Assembly (NCBI RefSeq): GCF_014652895.1
Contig: NZ_BMZR01000004.1
Coordinates: forward strand, 1 to 40,605
Direction of reading: 5' to 3'
Length of the DNA: 40,605 nt
DNA from: Psychrobacter glaciei
GTDB lineage: Bacteria; Pseudomonadota; Gammaproteobacteria; Pseudomonadales; Moraxellaceae
Below the pieces are notes generated by a model. That model saw only the letters and a program-made list of their open reading frames with translations, ran no database searches and was not told where the DNA came from. A program made the translations under genes and the position numbers. This document shows positions 1 through 8,276 of the stretch, piece after piece. How positions within the stretch are numbered: the first letter of the stretch is position 1; each line of letters begins with the position of its first letter.

Positions 1-232
1 GTCATTGCTTATTCTCCTGTTAGTGGATTATAAGCAGTTACACAAAGTTTGGGAAAGGCTCAGCACTTATAAAGCATGATATCTTGAAGATTAACAAACG
101 TATTAATAATTTTGATTTATGATCTCTAAAATTATAAAGGCAATTTATAATTCGTAAGTTAATTGATCGTTTCCAAGTTTGACATTGCTTTATCTTACTT
201 TCACTATTATCAATGTTGGATTCATCGTGGCC

Positions 233-260
233 TATGGTTGGGCTAACAGGAAAAATCAAC
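233..260 (+). repeat. Possible degenerate REP-like copy
   Basis: This stretch shares a GGTTGGG...TAAC...AGGAAA...CAAC pattern with the better REP copy that begins three bases after it, allowing a short gap and several substitutions. It may be a decayed tandem copy of the same repeat. The match is imperfect, so chance similarity is possible. Confidence 0.35.
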
Positions 261-262
261 TC

Positions 263-291
263 GTAGGTTGGGTTAACGAAGGAAACCCAAC
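263..291 (+). repeat. REP-like palindrome, copy 1
   Basis: It begins with GTAGGTTGGG, the head shared by all copies around the transposase gene. It folds as GTTGGGTT / AACCCAAC around a 9-base loop. It lies about 160 bases upstream of the RAYT gene. Head-plus-hairpin structure is typical of REP sequences recognised by RAYT proteins. Confidence 0.6.
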
Positions 292-317
292 TGTCTCATA
301 TTCATCAAAACCAACTC

Positions 318-347
318 GTTAGGTCTCATCCTTCGACACCAACCTAC
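318..347 (-). repeat. REP-like palindrome, copy 2 (inverted)
   Basis: On the minus strand it reads GTAGGTTGGTGTCGAAGG..., the same head as copy 1 but in opposite orientation, so copies 1 and 2 form an inverted pair. Its flank CCTACAATTTAAAC resembles the CCTACAAGTTAAAC flank of the copy downstream of the gene, so the repeat unit extends a few bases past the head. The stem is less perfect than in copies 3 and 4. Confidence 0.55.
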
Positions 348-375
348 AATTTAAACGCGGAATTACCTACAATCC

Positions 376-406
376 GTAGGTTGGCGTGGAGCTTGCGACA
401 CCCAAC
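376..406 (+). repeat. REP-like palindrome, copy 3 (left flank of RAYT)
   Basis: It starts with GTAGGTTGG and ends with ACACCCAAC. Apart from one inserted base it is the reverse complement of the copy at 969-998. The two copies therefore bracket the transposase gene as inverted repeats, the classic arrangement of a RAYT gene between the REPs it acts on. Confidence 0.75.
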
Positions 407-450
407 AAAATTAAGTAATATCAGCTATTAGTTATAATTTGCAGAATAGC

Positions 451-945
451 ATGCAATATCGAAGGCACTATCAAAAAGGAGCAACCTACTTTTTCACTAT
501 CAACCTAGCTGATAGATCTAGCGATTTACTAATCAAAGAAGTTGAAACGCTTCGACATGCTTTTCAAACGGTCAAACAAAAACACTCCTTCTACATTGAT
601 GCTATTGTTATCTTGCCAGACCACTTGCATATGTTATGTACTATGCCAAATAATGATGCAGACTTCTGTAAACGAATAAAACTCATTAAATATTACTTTT
701 CTTATCATATTGCTAAAACAGAATCTATCTCAAATAGCAGACTTAAAAAAAGCGAGCGTGGTATTTGGCAACGTCGATTTTGGGAGCATTGCATTCGCGA
801 TGAATCAGACTATCGAGCACATATTGATTATATTCATATGAACCCTATTAAACATGGGTATGTTAAACAGGCTAAAGACTGGCAATATTCTTCATTTCAT
901 CGATTTGTGACGGATGGTTTGCTTCCTATCAATTGGGGCAGATGA
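451..945 (+). CDS. REP-associated tyrosine transposase (RAYT, IS200-like Y1 family)
   Basis: A 164-residue single-stranded-DNA transposase of the Y1/HUH type, thought to nick and mobilise or maintain REP hairpins. The visible HUH motif is HLH within PDHLHMLCTMP (about residues 56-66). The catalytic tyrosine is probably in the segment YIHMNPIKHGYV (about residues 127-138), which is typical of RAYTs. RFWEHCIRDE before it is also family-typical. The length fits the family. I choose the ATG at 451 because family members start close to the YRRxYxxGxxYFFT segment; an in-frame TTG at 439 is possible. No good ribosome-binding site is visible. Inverted REP copies flank it on both sides, so it is probably a resident domesticated gene and not a mobile IS. 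The frame is intact. Confidence 0.86.
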   Translation: MQYRRHYQKGATYFFTINLADRSSDLLIKEVETLRHAFQTVKQKHSFYIDAIVILPDHLHMLCTMPNNDADFCKRIKLIKYYFSYHIAKTESISNSRLKKSERGIWQRRFWEHCIRDESDYRAHIDYIHMNPIKHGYVKQAKDWQYSSFHRFVTDGLLPINWGR

Positions 946-968
946 GTATATTCTTTTTTAAAGTAAAT

Positions 969-998
969 GTTGGGTGTCGCAAGCTCCACCCAACCTAC
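969..998 (-). repeat. REP-like palindrome, copy 4 (right flank of RAYT)
   Basis: The reverse complement reads GTAGGTTGGGTGGAGCTTGC..., matching the copy at 376-406 except for one base of length. It starts 24 bases after the RAYT stop codon and closes the REP-RAYT-REP unit. The GTTGGGTG...CACCCAAC ends can form a hairpin in the transcript. Confidence 0.75.
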
Positions 999-1039
999 AA
1001 GTTAAACATTTTTCAGACTTGAGATAATTACCAATTAAC

Positions 1040-1321
1040 CTAAACAAACTCCCTCTCAACATTCATCACCCGCGCATCTACCGTATGTTCTATCTTCTCC
1101 TCAATTTGGCTGCACTGAGACTCGACCTCACGTTTAGACAATCCAACGATCACAAACGTCCATTCACTGGCATCATGCCGATCACGCTCGCCGCTCTCAC
1201 ATACCGCGACGCTTGGCGTATTGCCAAAGCGTGCATGCAAGCCACCCATACGGTGGCGTTTTTCTTTTAACGAGCCACAACCGGGTAAAGTAAAAGTCAG
1301 GGTTAAGATAGCGATATGCAT
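1040..1321 (-). CDS. DUF503 family protein (YlxP-like)
   Basis: A 93-residue protein matching the small DUF503 family: a hydrophobic first strand (MHIAILTLTFTLPGC), then SLKEKRHRMGGLHARFGN, the family's conserved SLKxKR block, and a C-terminal half with VGLSKREVESQ and alternating strand/helix character. In Gram-positive bacteria members are often near translation genes (YlxP); the function is not settled. A clear AAGGAG lies eight bases before the ATG at 1321, fixing the start. It is divergent from the yjjP-like gene and ends 41 bases from REP copy 4. The family assignment is good; the biochemical role is unknown. Confidence 0.8.
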   Translation of the reverse strand: MHIAILTLTFTLPGCGSLKEKRHRMGGLHARFGNTPSVAVCESGERDRHDASEWTFVIVGLSKREVESQCSQIEEKIEHTVDARVMNVEREFV

Positions 1322-1484
1322 TTTATTCTCCTTACTACAGGGGTTTACGCTTTATAATAGTAGCAAATAAGCACGGCAAGTTATGCTATCGTTACCTTGC
1401 CGTATTGATACCTCATAACCACTCACAATGCTCATACTTATACTATTCACAAATATCCCAATAGCCAACATGCGTATCTAATCA

Positions 1485-2300
1485 ATGACCTCTATCAGCT
1501 ACGTACAGCAACAGCACATTACTCGATTATGCGTGCGCTGCGGATTACTCCTTATGCAGTATGGCGCTGAGTCTGCCGTGGTGGTGGACTTATGCAAACG
1601 CTTGGGGCTTGCGTTGGGGATGAACAGCGTAGAATGTTCGCTAAATTTTAATGCCATCACTCTGACGACTATCTGTGACGAGCGCTGTATTACCACCACC
1701 AGAGACACGATTAATCAAAGCATCAACGTCAATTTACTGGTACAAATCCAGCAAATTATTAATAAAACCGAAGCCGACACAAATAGCGACAAGCCAGATA
1801 ACAATCAGCTGAAATCTGAGCTGACTGACCGCACCACTCTTGCGTTTGATGAGCTGGATAAAACCGTGTATCCAACGTGGCTAGTAGGCATATTTGTTGG
1901 CGCGTCTTGTGCGGCGTTTGCTTACCTGAATGGTGGCAGTTGGTCGATTACCGCAGTGACATTTATCGCTGGTATGGTAGCGATGTTCACCCGTATTTAC
2001 CTGTCCAAGCAGCATTTCAATCCTTTTATCACCGTCATTGTGACGGCATTTATCGCTTCCTTAATTGGAGCGACGACCTACTATTTTGATATTGGGAATA
2101 ATGCCGATATTGCGGTTGCCTCTAGTGTGCTCTTATTAGTACCAAGCTTTCCTTTGATCAATTCTTTCTCAGATATCTTAAAAGGCTATGTCAATATTGG
2201 GATTGGACGTGCAGTTTTTACTTATATGCTGACCCTATCAGCGTGCGTTGGCATCGTGATGGCACTGGTTTTACTTCGCATACAGCACTGGGGGTTTTAA
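1485..2300 (+). CDS. yjjP: YjjP-like subunit of a ThrE-type exporter
   Basis: A 271-residue inner membrane protein of the ThrE family N-terminal part (DUF1212). The first half is cytoplasmic-looking: CGLLLMQYGAESAVVVDLCKRLG resembles the conserved region near the start of ThrE proteins. The second half, from about residue 132, holds five hydrophobic segments. In E. coli YjjP works with YjjB and the pair has been linked to dicarboxylate (succinate) export; the wider family exports threonine/serine. The substrate here cannot be read from the sequence. The stop codon is followed after one base by the ATG of the yjjB homologue, so the two are surely co-translated. The start ATG has a weak ribosome-binding site. 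Confidence 0.84.
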   Translation: MTSISYVQQQHITRLCVRCGLLLMQYGAESAVVVDLCKRLGLALGMNSVECSLNFNAITLTTICDERCITTTRDTINQSINVNLLVQIQQIINKTEADTNSDKPDNNQLKSELTDRTTLAFDELDKTVYPTWLVGIFVGASCAAFAYLNGGSWSITAVTFIAGMVAMFTRIYLSKQHFNPFITVIVTAFIASLIGATTYYFDIGNNADIAVASSVLLLVPSFPLINSFSDILKGYVNIGIGRAVFTYMLTLSACVGIVMALVLLRIQHWGF

Positions 2301-2301
2301 G

Positions 2302-2754
2302 ATGTGGTTCATTGAGACCGTTGCGCTGTCGTGTATTATTACCCTTGGTTGGACGCTGATGTTTAGCGTACCCAAACGCTATATCCTGCCTTGCTTGCTG
2401 ATGACCGCGTTTGGCTTTGGACTAAAGACGGCTCTTGTTTATCAACATGTGCATATCGTGGTTGCTAGCTTTTTTGGGGCGATGCTTGCCAGCTTTTTAG
2501 GCGTGTATTTTTCCAAGAAATACACCCTACCGCCCAAAGCATTAATTTCGCCCAGTGTCATTTGTATGATGCCCGGTATCGCTGCTTATAAGGCGATGGT
2601 GAGCATGGTGCAGATTGGATATTTTGGTTTTTCAGATGAGTTATTTAGCCAAATGATGGTGTATTTGTTTGAAGCTTTATTTGTGACTTCAGGGTTGGTG
2701 CTCGGCTTGTCCATTCCCGGGCTGCTATTTTATAGACGTCGTGCCATTGTTTAA
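2302..2754 (+). CDS. yjjB: YjjB-like subunit of a ThrE-type exporter
   Basis: A 150-residue hydrophobic protein with four to five membrane segments, matching the ThrE_2 (DUF3815) half of ThrE transporters, close to the size of E. coli YjjB. The SPSVICMMPGIAAYKAM segment (about residues 92-108) is the conserved glycine/proline-rich block of this family. It starts one base after the yjjP-like stop codon, consistent with a two-gene operon encoding both halves of one transporter. The partner gene and order are the same as expected for split ThrE systems. No clear terminator follows before the gor gene. Confidence 0.84.
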   Translation: MWFIETVALSCIITLGWTLMFSVPKRYILPCLLMTAFGFGLKTALVYQHVHIVVASFFGAMLASFLGVYFSKKYTLPPKALISPSVICMMPGIAAYKAMVSMVQIGYFGFSDELFSQMMVYLFEALFVTSGLVLGLSIPGLLFYRRRAIV

Positions 2755-2937
2755 ATAGGTTTAAGTGGGTTTAGGCAGGTATAGACATTTAAATATTAGG
2801 CTGTTTCTAGCGAAAAACTAACCACATCGAAGTGACTTAACATACCCTAACCACAAAAAACTTGTAAGATGGATGATAAGACCCATTACGGTAGAGTCCA
2901 AGATAGCACCAATAACAACTTAATAAAGAGATTCATT

Positions 2938-4293
2938 ATGACCAAACATTATGACTATATCGCCATAGGCGGCGGTAGCGGTGGCATTGCTTCAATCAAC
3001 CGTGCGGCGAGCTATGGCAAAAAATGTGCCATTATCGAAGCCAACCAATTGGGCGGTACTTGTGTGAACTTGGGCTGTGTACCCAAAAAAGTGATGTGGT
3101 ATGGCGCGCAAGTTGCCGAGGCTATTCATAAATATGCGCCAGACTATGGCTTTGATGTGGATGTTAAAGGTTTTGACTTCCAAAAACTGGTGCAGAGCCG
3201 TCAACAATATATCGAAAATATTCATCGCTCTTATGACAATAATTTGGCCAAAAACGGTGTAGAAGTTATCAAAGGCTTTGCCAAATTTGTCGATACCAAT
3301 ACCGTAGAAGTGAATGGCGAGCTGATTACCGCTGACCATATTTTGATTGCCACGGGTGGTCACCCGATTCAGCCAGATATCAAGGGTGCAGAATACGGTA
3401 TCGATTCTGACGGCTTTTTTGCTTTGAACCATTTGCCAAAACGCGTGGCGATTGTGGGCGCAGGCTATATCGCTGTCGAGATCGCAGGCGTGTTAAACAG
3501 TTTGGGCGCTGAGGTGCATTTATACGTACGCCAGCACTCGCCGCTACGCTCATTTGACCACAGTGTGGTAGAGGCATTGCTCATAGAGATGGAGCAAGAC
3601 GGTATTCAATTGCACACTAATACCACGCTCACGGAAGTCAATAAAAATGAAGATGGCAGCCTGACTTTATGTACCAAAGATGGCAGCTTAGACGCGACAG
3701 ATTGTTTGATTTGGGCGATTGGTCGTGCGCCATCGACAGACAATATCAACCTGCAAGTGACGGGTGTGGAAACGAACGAAATCGGCAAAATTAAAGTCGA
3801 TAAGTTCCAAAATACCAATGTTGCAAATATCTATGCGGTCGGCGATATTATCGAAGATAGTGTGGATTTGACGCCTGTGGCTATTGCCGCCGGTCGCCGC
3901 TTATCCGAGCGTTTGTTTAACAACAAGCCTAATGAGCATTTAGACTATACGTTGATACCAACGGTGATCTTTACCCATCCTGCTATTGGTACGATTGGTT
4001 TGTCTGAAATCGACGCGGTTGAACGCTATGGCAAGGACAATATCAAATGCTATAACTCAACATTTACCTCAATGTATAGTGCAGTGACCCAGCATCGTCA
4101 GAAGTGTATGATGAAACTGGTATGCTTGGGCGATGATGAAAAAGTTATTGGTCTACACGGTCTTGGCTTTGGTGTCGATGAGATGATTCAGGGCTTTGCC
4201 GTCGCCATCAAAATGGGCGCGACTAAAGCGGACTTTGACAATACAGTTGCCATTCATCCAACTGGCTCAGAAGAGTTTGTGACGATGCGTTAG
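2938..4293 (+). CDS. gor: Glutathione-disulfide reductase
   Basis: A 451-residue flavoprotein that reduces glutathione disulfide with NADPH in the cytoplasm. The order is typical: FAD-binding GGGSGG (residues 11-16), redox-active disulfide CVNLGC (C42, C47), the NAD(P) fold [11 protein letters not shown] near residue 177 with arginines in VRQHSPLR that favour NADPH, a second FAD motif ([12 protein letters not shown]), and the dimer-interface HPTGSEE near the C-terminus with the catalytic H440. I start at 2938, where AAGAG lies upstream and the protein begins [13 protein letters not shown]; an in-frame ATG at 2869 would add 23 residues without family character. A bidirectional terminator follows. 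S-formylglutathione hydrolase, another glutathione-linked enzyme, lies elsewhere in the window. Confidence 0.96.
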   Translation: MTKHYDYIAIGGGSGGIASINRAASYGKKCAIIEANQLGGTCVNLGCVPKKVMWYGAQVAEAIHKYAPDYGFDVDVKGFDFQKLVQSRQQYIENIHRSYDNNLAKNGVEVIKGFAKFVDTNTVEVNGELITADHILIATGGHPIQPDIKGAEYGIDSDGFFALNHLPKRVAIVGAGYIAVEIAGVLNSLGAEVHLYVRQHSPLRSFDHSVVEALLIEMEQDGIQLHTNTTLTEVNKNEDGSLTLCTKDGSLDATDCLIWAIGRAPSTDNINLQVTGVETNEIGKIKVDKFQNTNVANIYAVGDIIEDSVDLTPVAIAAGRRLSERLFNNKPNEHLDYTLIPTVIFTHPAIGTIGLSEIDAVERYGKDNIKCYNSTFTSMYSAVTQHRQKCMMKLVCLGDDEKVIGLHGLGFGVDEMIQGFAVAIKMGATKADFDNTVAIHPTGSEEFVTMR

Positions 4294-4316
4294 TCATTAT
4301 TGTATGACTTAAAATG

Positions 4317-4347
4317 AAAAGGCCACTCTGAATCGAGTGGCCTTTCT
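4317..4347. terminator. Bidirectional rho-independent terminator
   Basis: GGCCACTC (4321-4328) pairs perfectly with GAGTGGCC (4335-4342) across a six-base loop, with A-rich sequence on the left and T-rich on the right. It sits between the convergent gor gene and the DUF2846 lipoprotein gene and can serve both. Confidence 0.88.
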
Positions 4348-4366
4348 TTATGGATAGTGACTTGCA

Positions 4367-4828
4367 CTACTTGCTACAAGTCCCTTTTATGCCGAGCTTG
4401 AGGTCAGCGATTGCTTCCCTGCCTTCACTTTCAGGTACCAACTTAACACCCGCACCACCAACAATTAAACCTGGCTTAATATATTGTTTTACAAAGTAGT
4501 TATTACCCGCTGTAGTATCAATCATTAAATCGTTAGGAGAAAACTCAGATTCGGTAGAAACTTTGTGCTGCATATTGCCTAGTACTTCATGATAGAAGAA
4601 AGTGCCGCGCGCAGTTTCACCAATACATTCATCATCTACCCACACATCTTTCTTTAAAGCCCCACCCACCACACTATTGCTACGATAAATATATAGACCA
4701 GCATTGTTGGCACTAGGTGCTTTCACTTGCTTGAGTACGTTAGATACTTCAACATTTTCAGTGGGTACAGAAGCACAACCGGCAAATAGTATTGATGTAA
4801 TCGTTAGAAAAGCGATTTTTTTTAGCAT
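4367..4828 (-). CDS. DUF2846 family lipoprotein
   Basis: A 153-residue secreted lipoprotein. The N-terminus MLKKIAFLTITSILFAGC has a short positively charged region, a hydrophobic core and lipobox FAGC, so C18 would be lipidated. The residues after the cysteine (A, S) do not give an inner-membrane retention signal, so the outer membrane is likely. The mature part (AGLYIYRSN, VWVDDECIGETARGTFFY, PGLIVGGAGVKLV) fits the DUF2846 family of small beta-rich lipoproteins, whose function is unknown. A GAGAG-type ribosome-binding site lies ahead of the ATG. It is transcribed alone; the terminator at 4317-4347 closes it. The family assignment is by recognition and is fairly firm. Confidence 0.82.
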   Translation of the reverse strand: MLKKIAFLTITSILFAGCASVPTENVEVSNVLKQVKAPSANNAGLYIYRSNSVVGGALKKDVWVDDECIGETARGTFFYHEVLGNMQHKVSTESEFSPNDLMIDTTAGNNYFVKQYIKPGLIVGGAGVKLVPESEGREAIADLKLGIKGTCSK

Positions 4829-5279
4829 GTTATCTCTCTAAGAATAAGGGTGGCTTTATTTAATATATTTCAATGACTTTATTATGAATAACTTATAGGA
4901 ACATGGCTCAGTTTCAATAGTCGAAACCAACTCATCACTCGCTCGATAAAACCTAAAACTGGTTTTGCAAGTGCCTCAATTATCAGTAATAGCCATGTGA
5001 TATCTATATGACTATTACTGATAATTGAGATTTTCGTTGATTATTTATCACTAATCCCCTCGTTCTTAATGTATCTATAAAGTTACTCGAACTATATAGA
5101 ATTATATCTTAGATATCCAACTTATTTTCTCGATATTTGCCTATTTTTATTCAATATCTCTTTTCTGTATTTGAATCACCTCTATTCTAATAGCTCTGGG
5201 AAATTTAAGTGAAGTCACGTTCATACAGACAGCACAATCCCGATACTGCTATGATGCAATTAATACTGACCGTTGAGAG
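4829..5279. other. AT-rich gene-free stretch
   Basis: About 450 bases between the starts of two divergent genes with no credible coding frame. It must contain the promoter of the minus-strand lipoprotein gene and of the small plus-strand membrane protein gene. The only clear structure is the perfect inverted repeat at 4975-5029, listed separately. Confidence 0.6.
4975..5029. repeat. Perfect 18-bp inverted repeat
   Basis: CTCAATTATCAGTAATAG (4975-4992) is the exact reverse complement of 5012-5029, with a 19-base spacer. Within the spacer, six further pairs can form after one mismatch if G-U pairs are allowed, making a long RNA stem. There is no T-tract after it, so it is not a standard terminator. 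It could be a small-RNA element, an operator or a remnant of a palindromic repeat. Confidence 0.75.
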
Positions 5280-5492
5280 ATGACTGTGTGGCAGGTGTAC
5301 TTATTTATATTACCGATTGGTCTGGGAATTATGACATTGGCAGCAAGCTTGTTGTTTTTGTTTGCTTATCTGATGTCTGATGACAATGCCACGCGCTTGC
5401 CAGCATTTAACTGGTTTAAGCGCTTAATTATCGTGGCATTTATCCTGCTAAGTATTGGTCTATTTATGACCTTCAAGCATTTTTGGCGTTGA
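5280..5492 (+). CDS. Small two-helix membrane protein, unknown function
   Basis: A 70-residue protein with two membrane segments (about residues 5-31 and 47-64) joined by a polar loop SDDNATRLPAFNWFKR. The second helix starts after basic residues, suggesting the loop is cytoplasmic. I do not recognise the family. The start is uncertain: GAGAG lies directly against the ATG at 5280, which is too close, whereas the GTG two codons later (5286) has proper spacing, giving 68 residues. It stands alone, convergent with the GNAT gene 19 bases away. The hydrophobic pattern and clean ends make it likely to be real. Confidence 0.6.
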   Translation: MTVWQVYLFILPIGLGIMTLAASLLFLFAYLMSDDNATRLPAFNWFKRLIIVAFILLSIGLFMTFKHFWR

Positions 5493-5511
5493 TTCAGACA
5501 GATCGACTTTG

Positions 5512-6135
5512 TTAGCTAACGATTTTTTCTAACTCCAATAACTCCAAATCCTCACGCTTTGGCTCGCCATTATTGCCATCGTTTGGAAATGGCATTTTAT
5601 TACCATTTAACTGATAGCCGCGGCGCTGATAGTAAGCCAAAAGCTCAGGACGATGACTCAAGATAGACATGGTCAAACGCGCAGGGTTTTTATCAGCTGC
5701 TTGCCCATTTGACGATAAATGACGAGTAGCGAAGGTTTCTGCTGCTTGCAAAATCACATTGCCAACGCCCTGCCCTTGTAGCACAGGATGTACCGCAAAC
5801 ATACCGATGTAGGCTTTTTTGTTTGAGTCATTATTGGTTTTGATATCGACCGCGATACAACCGAGTAGCTCACCCGTTTCTTCTGCCTCACCTTCACCAC
5901 TGGTTGTTTTTGGATACACAAACAGATAGTGTTTGGGATTTGCGATGGTATTAGCCAGCTCATCTGGCGTGATACGAATACCGCCGACCAAATCTGCCTC
6001 ATTGGTCCAGCCCGCCGTTTCCCGATAGCAGCAGTTTAATAACTGCTCCAGTGCGCCAATATCACTTGCTTCCGCCTGACGTAAAAATACTGAGTCTTTG
6101 CTCAAGTAATCTTTATTCATAGTGTTTTTATTCAT
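5512..6135 (-). CDS. GNAT family N-acetyltransferase
   Basis: A 207-residue acetyl-CoA-dependent acyltransferase of the GNAT fold. Motif A is clear: IGMFAVHPVLQGQGVGNVILQ, with the Q/RxxGxG/A acetyl-CoA pyrophosphate loop QGQGVG. Strand-rich segments before it and LLAYYQRRGYQ after it (motif B, with the usual tyrosine) complete the fold. The family's closest look-alikes acetylate small molecules or protein ends, but the substrate cannot be read here. The first residues contain a near repeat, MNKNTMNKDY, so either methionine could be the start; AAGGAAA upstream favours the ATG at 6135. It is downstream of the Rieske reductase gene but separated from it by a terminator. Confidence 0.85.
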   Translation of the reverse strand: MNKNTMNKDYLSKDSVFLRQAEASDIGALEQLLNCCYRETAGWTNEADLVGGIRITPDELANTIANPKHYLFVYPKTTSGEGEAEETGELLGCIAVDIKTNNDSNKKAYIGMFAVHPVLQGQGVGNVILQAAETFATRHLSSNGQAADKNPARLTMSILSHRPELLAYYQRRGYQLNGNKMPFPNDGNNGEPKREDLELLELEKIVS

Positions 6136-6312
6136 ATTATAATTTTTCCTTTTATTAGCTATAGTGGATTTACTTTAAAAAGAATACATTACTGCTGGGA
6201 TGAATTTTTCGAAGCCTCTGAAGTGCAAAGCACACAGCAAGTGAGAGAAATTTATACCAGCTGGATGTTTGTATTTGTCATATTTTTTTATATTGAACTG
6301 ACTATATGTATT

Positions 6313-6343
6313 AAAAAAGCTGACCCAAATTAATAGGCCAGCC
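6313..6343 (-). terminator. Rho-independent terminator of the Rieske reductase gene
   Basis: Read on the minus strand, GCTGGCC pairs with GGTCAGC (one G-U pair) over a ten-base loop and is followed by six T. It lies 30 bases past the stop codon of the reductase gene and separates it from the GNAT gene. Confidence 0.75.
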
Positions 6344-6372
6344 TTAATAGTAATACGTATACATTTTGAGTG

Positions 6373-8010
6373 CTAGGGCGATAACGCCTGCGCTTGGTCG
6401 ATAATATTAAATCCAGCATGAATCTGTGCACGCGTCGGTGCATGACCACGGCGGAGCAGTTCAGAGAAGGCAACCAATTCTTTATCACGCCCTAAAGTGC
6501 TAGCCGCACTAGCACGTGTGTCTTCCCCATCATCATCAAAGTAATATTCGATATAATTTAGCGTGTCTGGCGAACCAAACAAGATATTATGATCGGGTGT
6601 CGCGGCATGTCCACTATAGCGTAGACTTTTGCCATATTGCATCGTCCAAAAGAATGGAATGCGCGCGGCCAGCGAGCTGACACTATCATCATTTAATATT
6701 GCAGCCGCAGTCACTAAGCCATGTTGCAAGGCCACCCGCCAATGTTCGATGCGCATGCGCCCCATTTGTCCAGAAGCTTTCGCGATATCGCCCAATGCAT
6801 AAACCCCATCACGTAGCTGCAAATGGTCATCCACTTGCACGCCATCTGGCGCATTTACTTCTTCGAACAATTCTATACGTGGTGCTACACCAGTCCCTAA
6901 AATCACGATATCTGCATCAACTTGCTCACCATTTGCTAGTTTAATACCGCCAACTTGCGAAAAATTGCTGTCGCTAGTCTCATCTGCTTTTTTTACCTCG
7001 ACGATTTCGGTCACACTGGCATCAAAGACAAACTGAATACCTTTTTCCTCATGCAGCTTAATCAGCGCATTACTGACCGTTTCGGAGACAATATTTCCCA
7101 TCACCCGATGATCTTGTCCGATGACCGTAATAGAAGCCGTCGTGCCTGCTTGCGCCAATGCGGAAGCGACCTCCATACCGATAAAGCCAGTACCGACAAT
7201 CACCACACGCTGATCGTGACTGGCCGCTTTGATCAATTTGGCATCATCCATACTGCGCAGTGTATAAACGCCATCAAGCTCAGCCCCTTTAAAAGGCGGT
7301 ATCTTTGGCTCAGCGCCTGTTGCGACCACTAAAAAATCGGCGGTTTGTCTGTCGCTATGACCATTTTTATCTTTGATGACAATCGTACGTTCATTGGGTA
7401 ATATTTCGCTGACGGTTTTATTTAAGAGTAAGTTAATATCGTATTTGCTCGCCCAATCTGCACCGCCCAGGAGCAGCTTTTCTTCAGGCATATTGCCCGC
7501 TAAAAATGCTTTGGACAATAATGGACGGTTATAAGGGGCTTTGTCATCAGCACTAATCAAGGTGATTTTGCCGCCATAGCCAGTGTTACGCAGTTGATGC
7601 GCTGTCATAAAACCAGCCGCGCCACCGCCCACGATGAGGGTATGTGTATCCGTCAGTTTGTCATTTGCAATCTGTTTATCTATCTTAGCTGAGGTATTCA
7701 CCGTCAAGCTGTCACCGTTATCGGTCACTTCATATTGAGTCAAGCCTTCTGTCGCTATTGGCTCTAATAGCGTCCCATCACGGCTATCAAACGTCGCATG
7801 ATGCCAAGGACAGACCACGCGATTGCCACAACGCAAGCCTGTGCCTAAATCTGCGCCTGCATGCGGGCATTTGCCATCGAACGCCTGAAACGCATCGTCA
7901 TCGCGGGTAATTAAGATGATACTATCATCATCTTGCTTGTACGATTTCATGCCGCCACTGGCAATATCGGCCTTATTAATAGTCACTGTGTGAATCGTTG
8001 CATTGGTCAT
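6373..8010 (-). CDS. Rieske-domain FAD/NAD(P)-dependent reductase (AIFM3-like)
   Basis: A 545-residue fusion. Residues 1-105 are a Rieske [2Fe-2S] domain with CPH (C48, H50) and CPWHH (C67, H70), the full ligand set. From about residue 122 there is a ferredoxin-reductase/AIF type flavoprotein: FAD-binding LIVGGGAAGF, TGAEPKIPPF, NAD-binding VIVGTGFIGMEVA (about residues 270-282), and the second FAD motif GVYALGDIA. The C-terminal part resembles the reductase dimer/C-terminal domain of this class. Such proteins transfer electrons from NAD(P)H; the partner is unknown. The architecture is that of AIFM3-like proteins and of some oxygenase reductases, but no oxygenase gene is next to it. It is divergent from truD and ends in its own terminator. 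Confidence 0.9.
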   Translation of the reverse strand: MTNATIHTVTINKADIASGGMKSYKQDDDSIILITRDDDAFQAFDGKCPHAGADLGTGLRCGNRVVCPWHHATFDSRDGTLLEPIATEGLTQYEVTDNGDSLTVNTSAKIDKQIANDKLTDTHTLIVGGGAAGFMTAHQLRNTGYGGKITLISADDKAPYNRPLLSKAFLAGNMPEEKLLLGGADWASKYDINLLLNKTVSEILPNERTIVIKDKNGHSDRQTADFLVVATGAEPKIPPFKGAELDGVYTLRSMDDAKLIKAASHDQRVVIVGTGFIGMEVASALAQAGTTASITVIGQDHRVMGNIVSETVSNALIKLHEEKGIQFVFDASVTEIVEVKKADETSDSNFSQVGGIKLANGEQVDADIVILGTGVAPRIELFEEVNAPDGVQVDDHLQLRDGVYALGDIAKASGQMGRMRIEHWRVALQHGLVTAAAILNDDSVSSLAARIPFFWTMQYGKSLRYSGHAATPDHNILFGSPDTLNYIEYYFDDDGEDTRASAASTLGRDKELVAFSELLRRGHAPTRAQIHAGFNIIDQAQALSP

Positions 8011-8276
8011 AAGTCTTCCTTAACAGTTATAATGGTTTCCTGAATCAAACGTGTTGAAAATAACCCTATCGCATCAGTCAGTCTCAACGAAAAACATTGT
8101 TTTCTCTCTGTTTTTTAAATGCTTTTTTAAAACGCTATGCATTGATAGTAGCAAGACCCTTTCGCACACGCTGTTTTTTTGTATGTTTACTGCGTTGCAA
8201 AACGTAATCTTTAACCTTTAATCCCTATCTTTAACGCTTCTTGTTAAAATTTATCCTCAAAATAAAAGACGATTTT

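Noticed and set aside
2992..3818. Antisense open frames over gor
   Set aside because: They mirror the conserved gor protein and are typical shadow frames.
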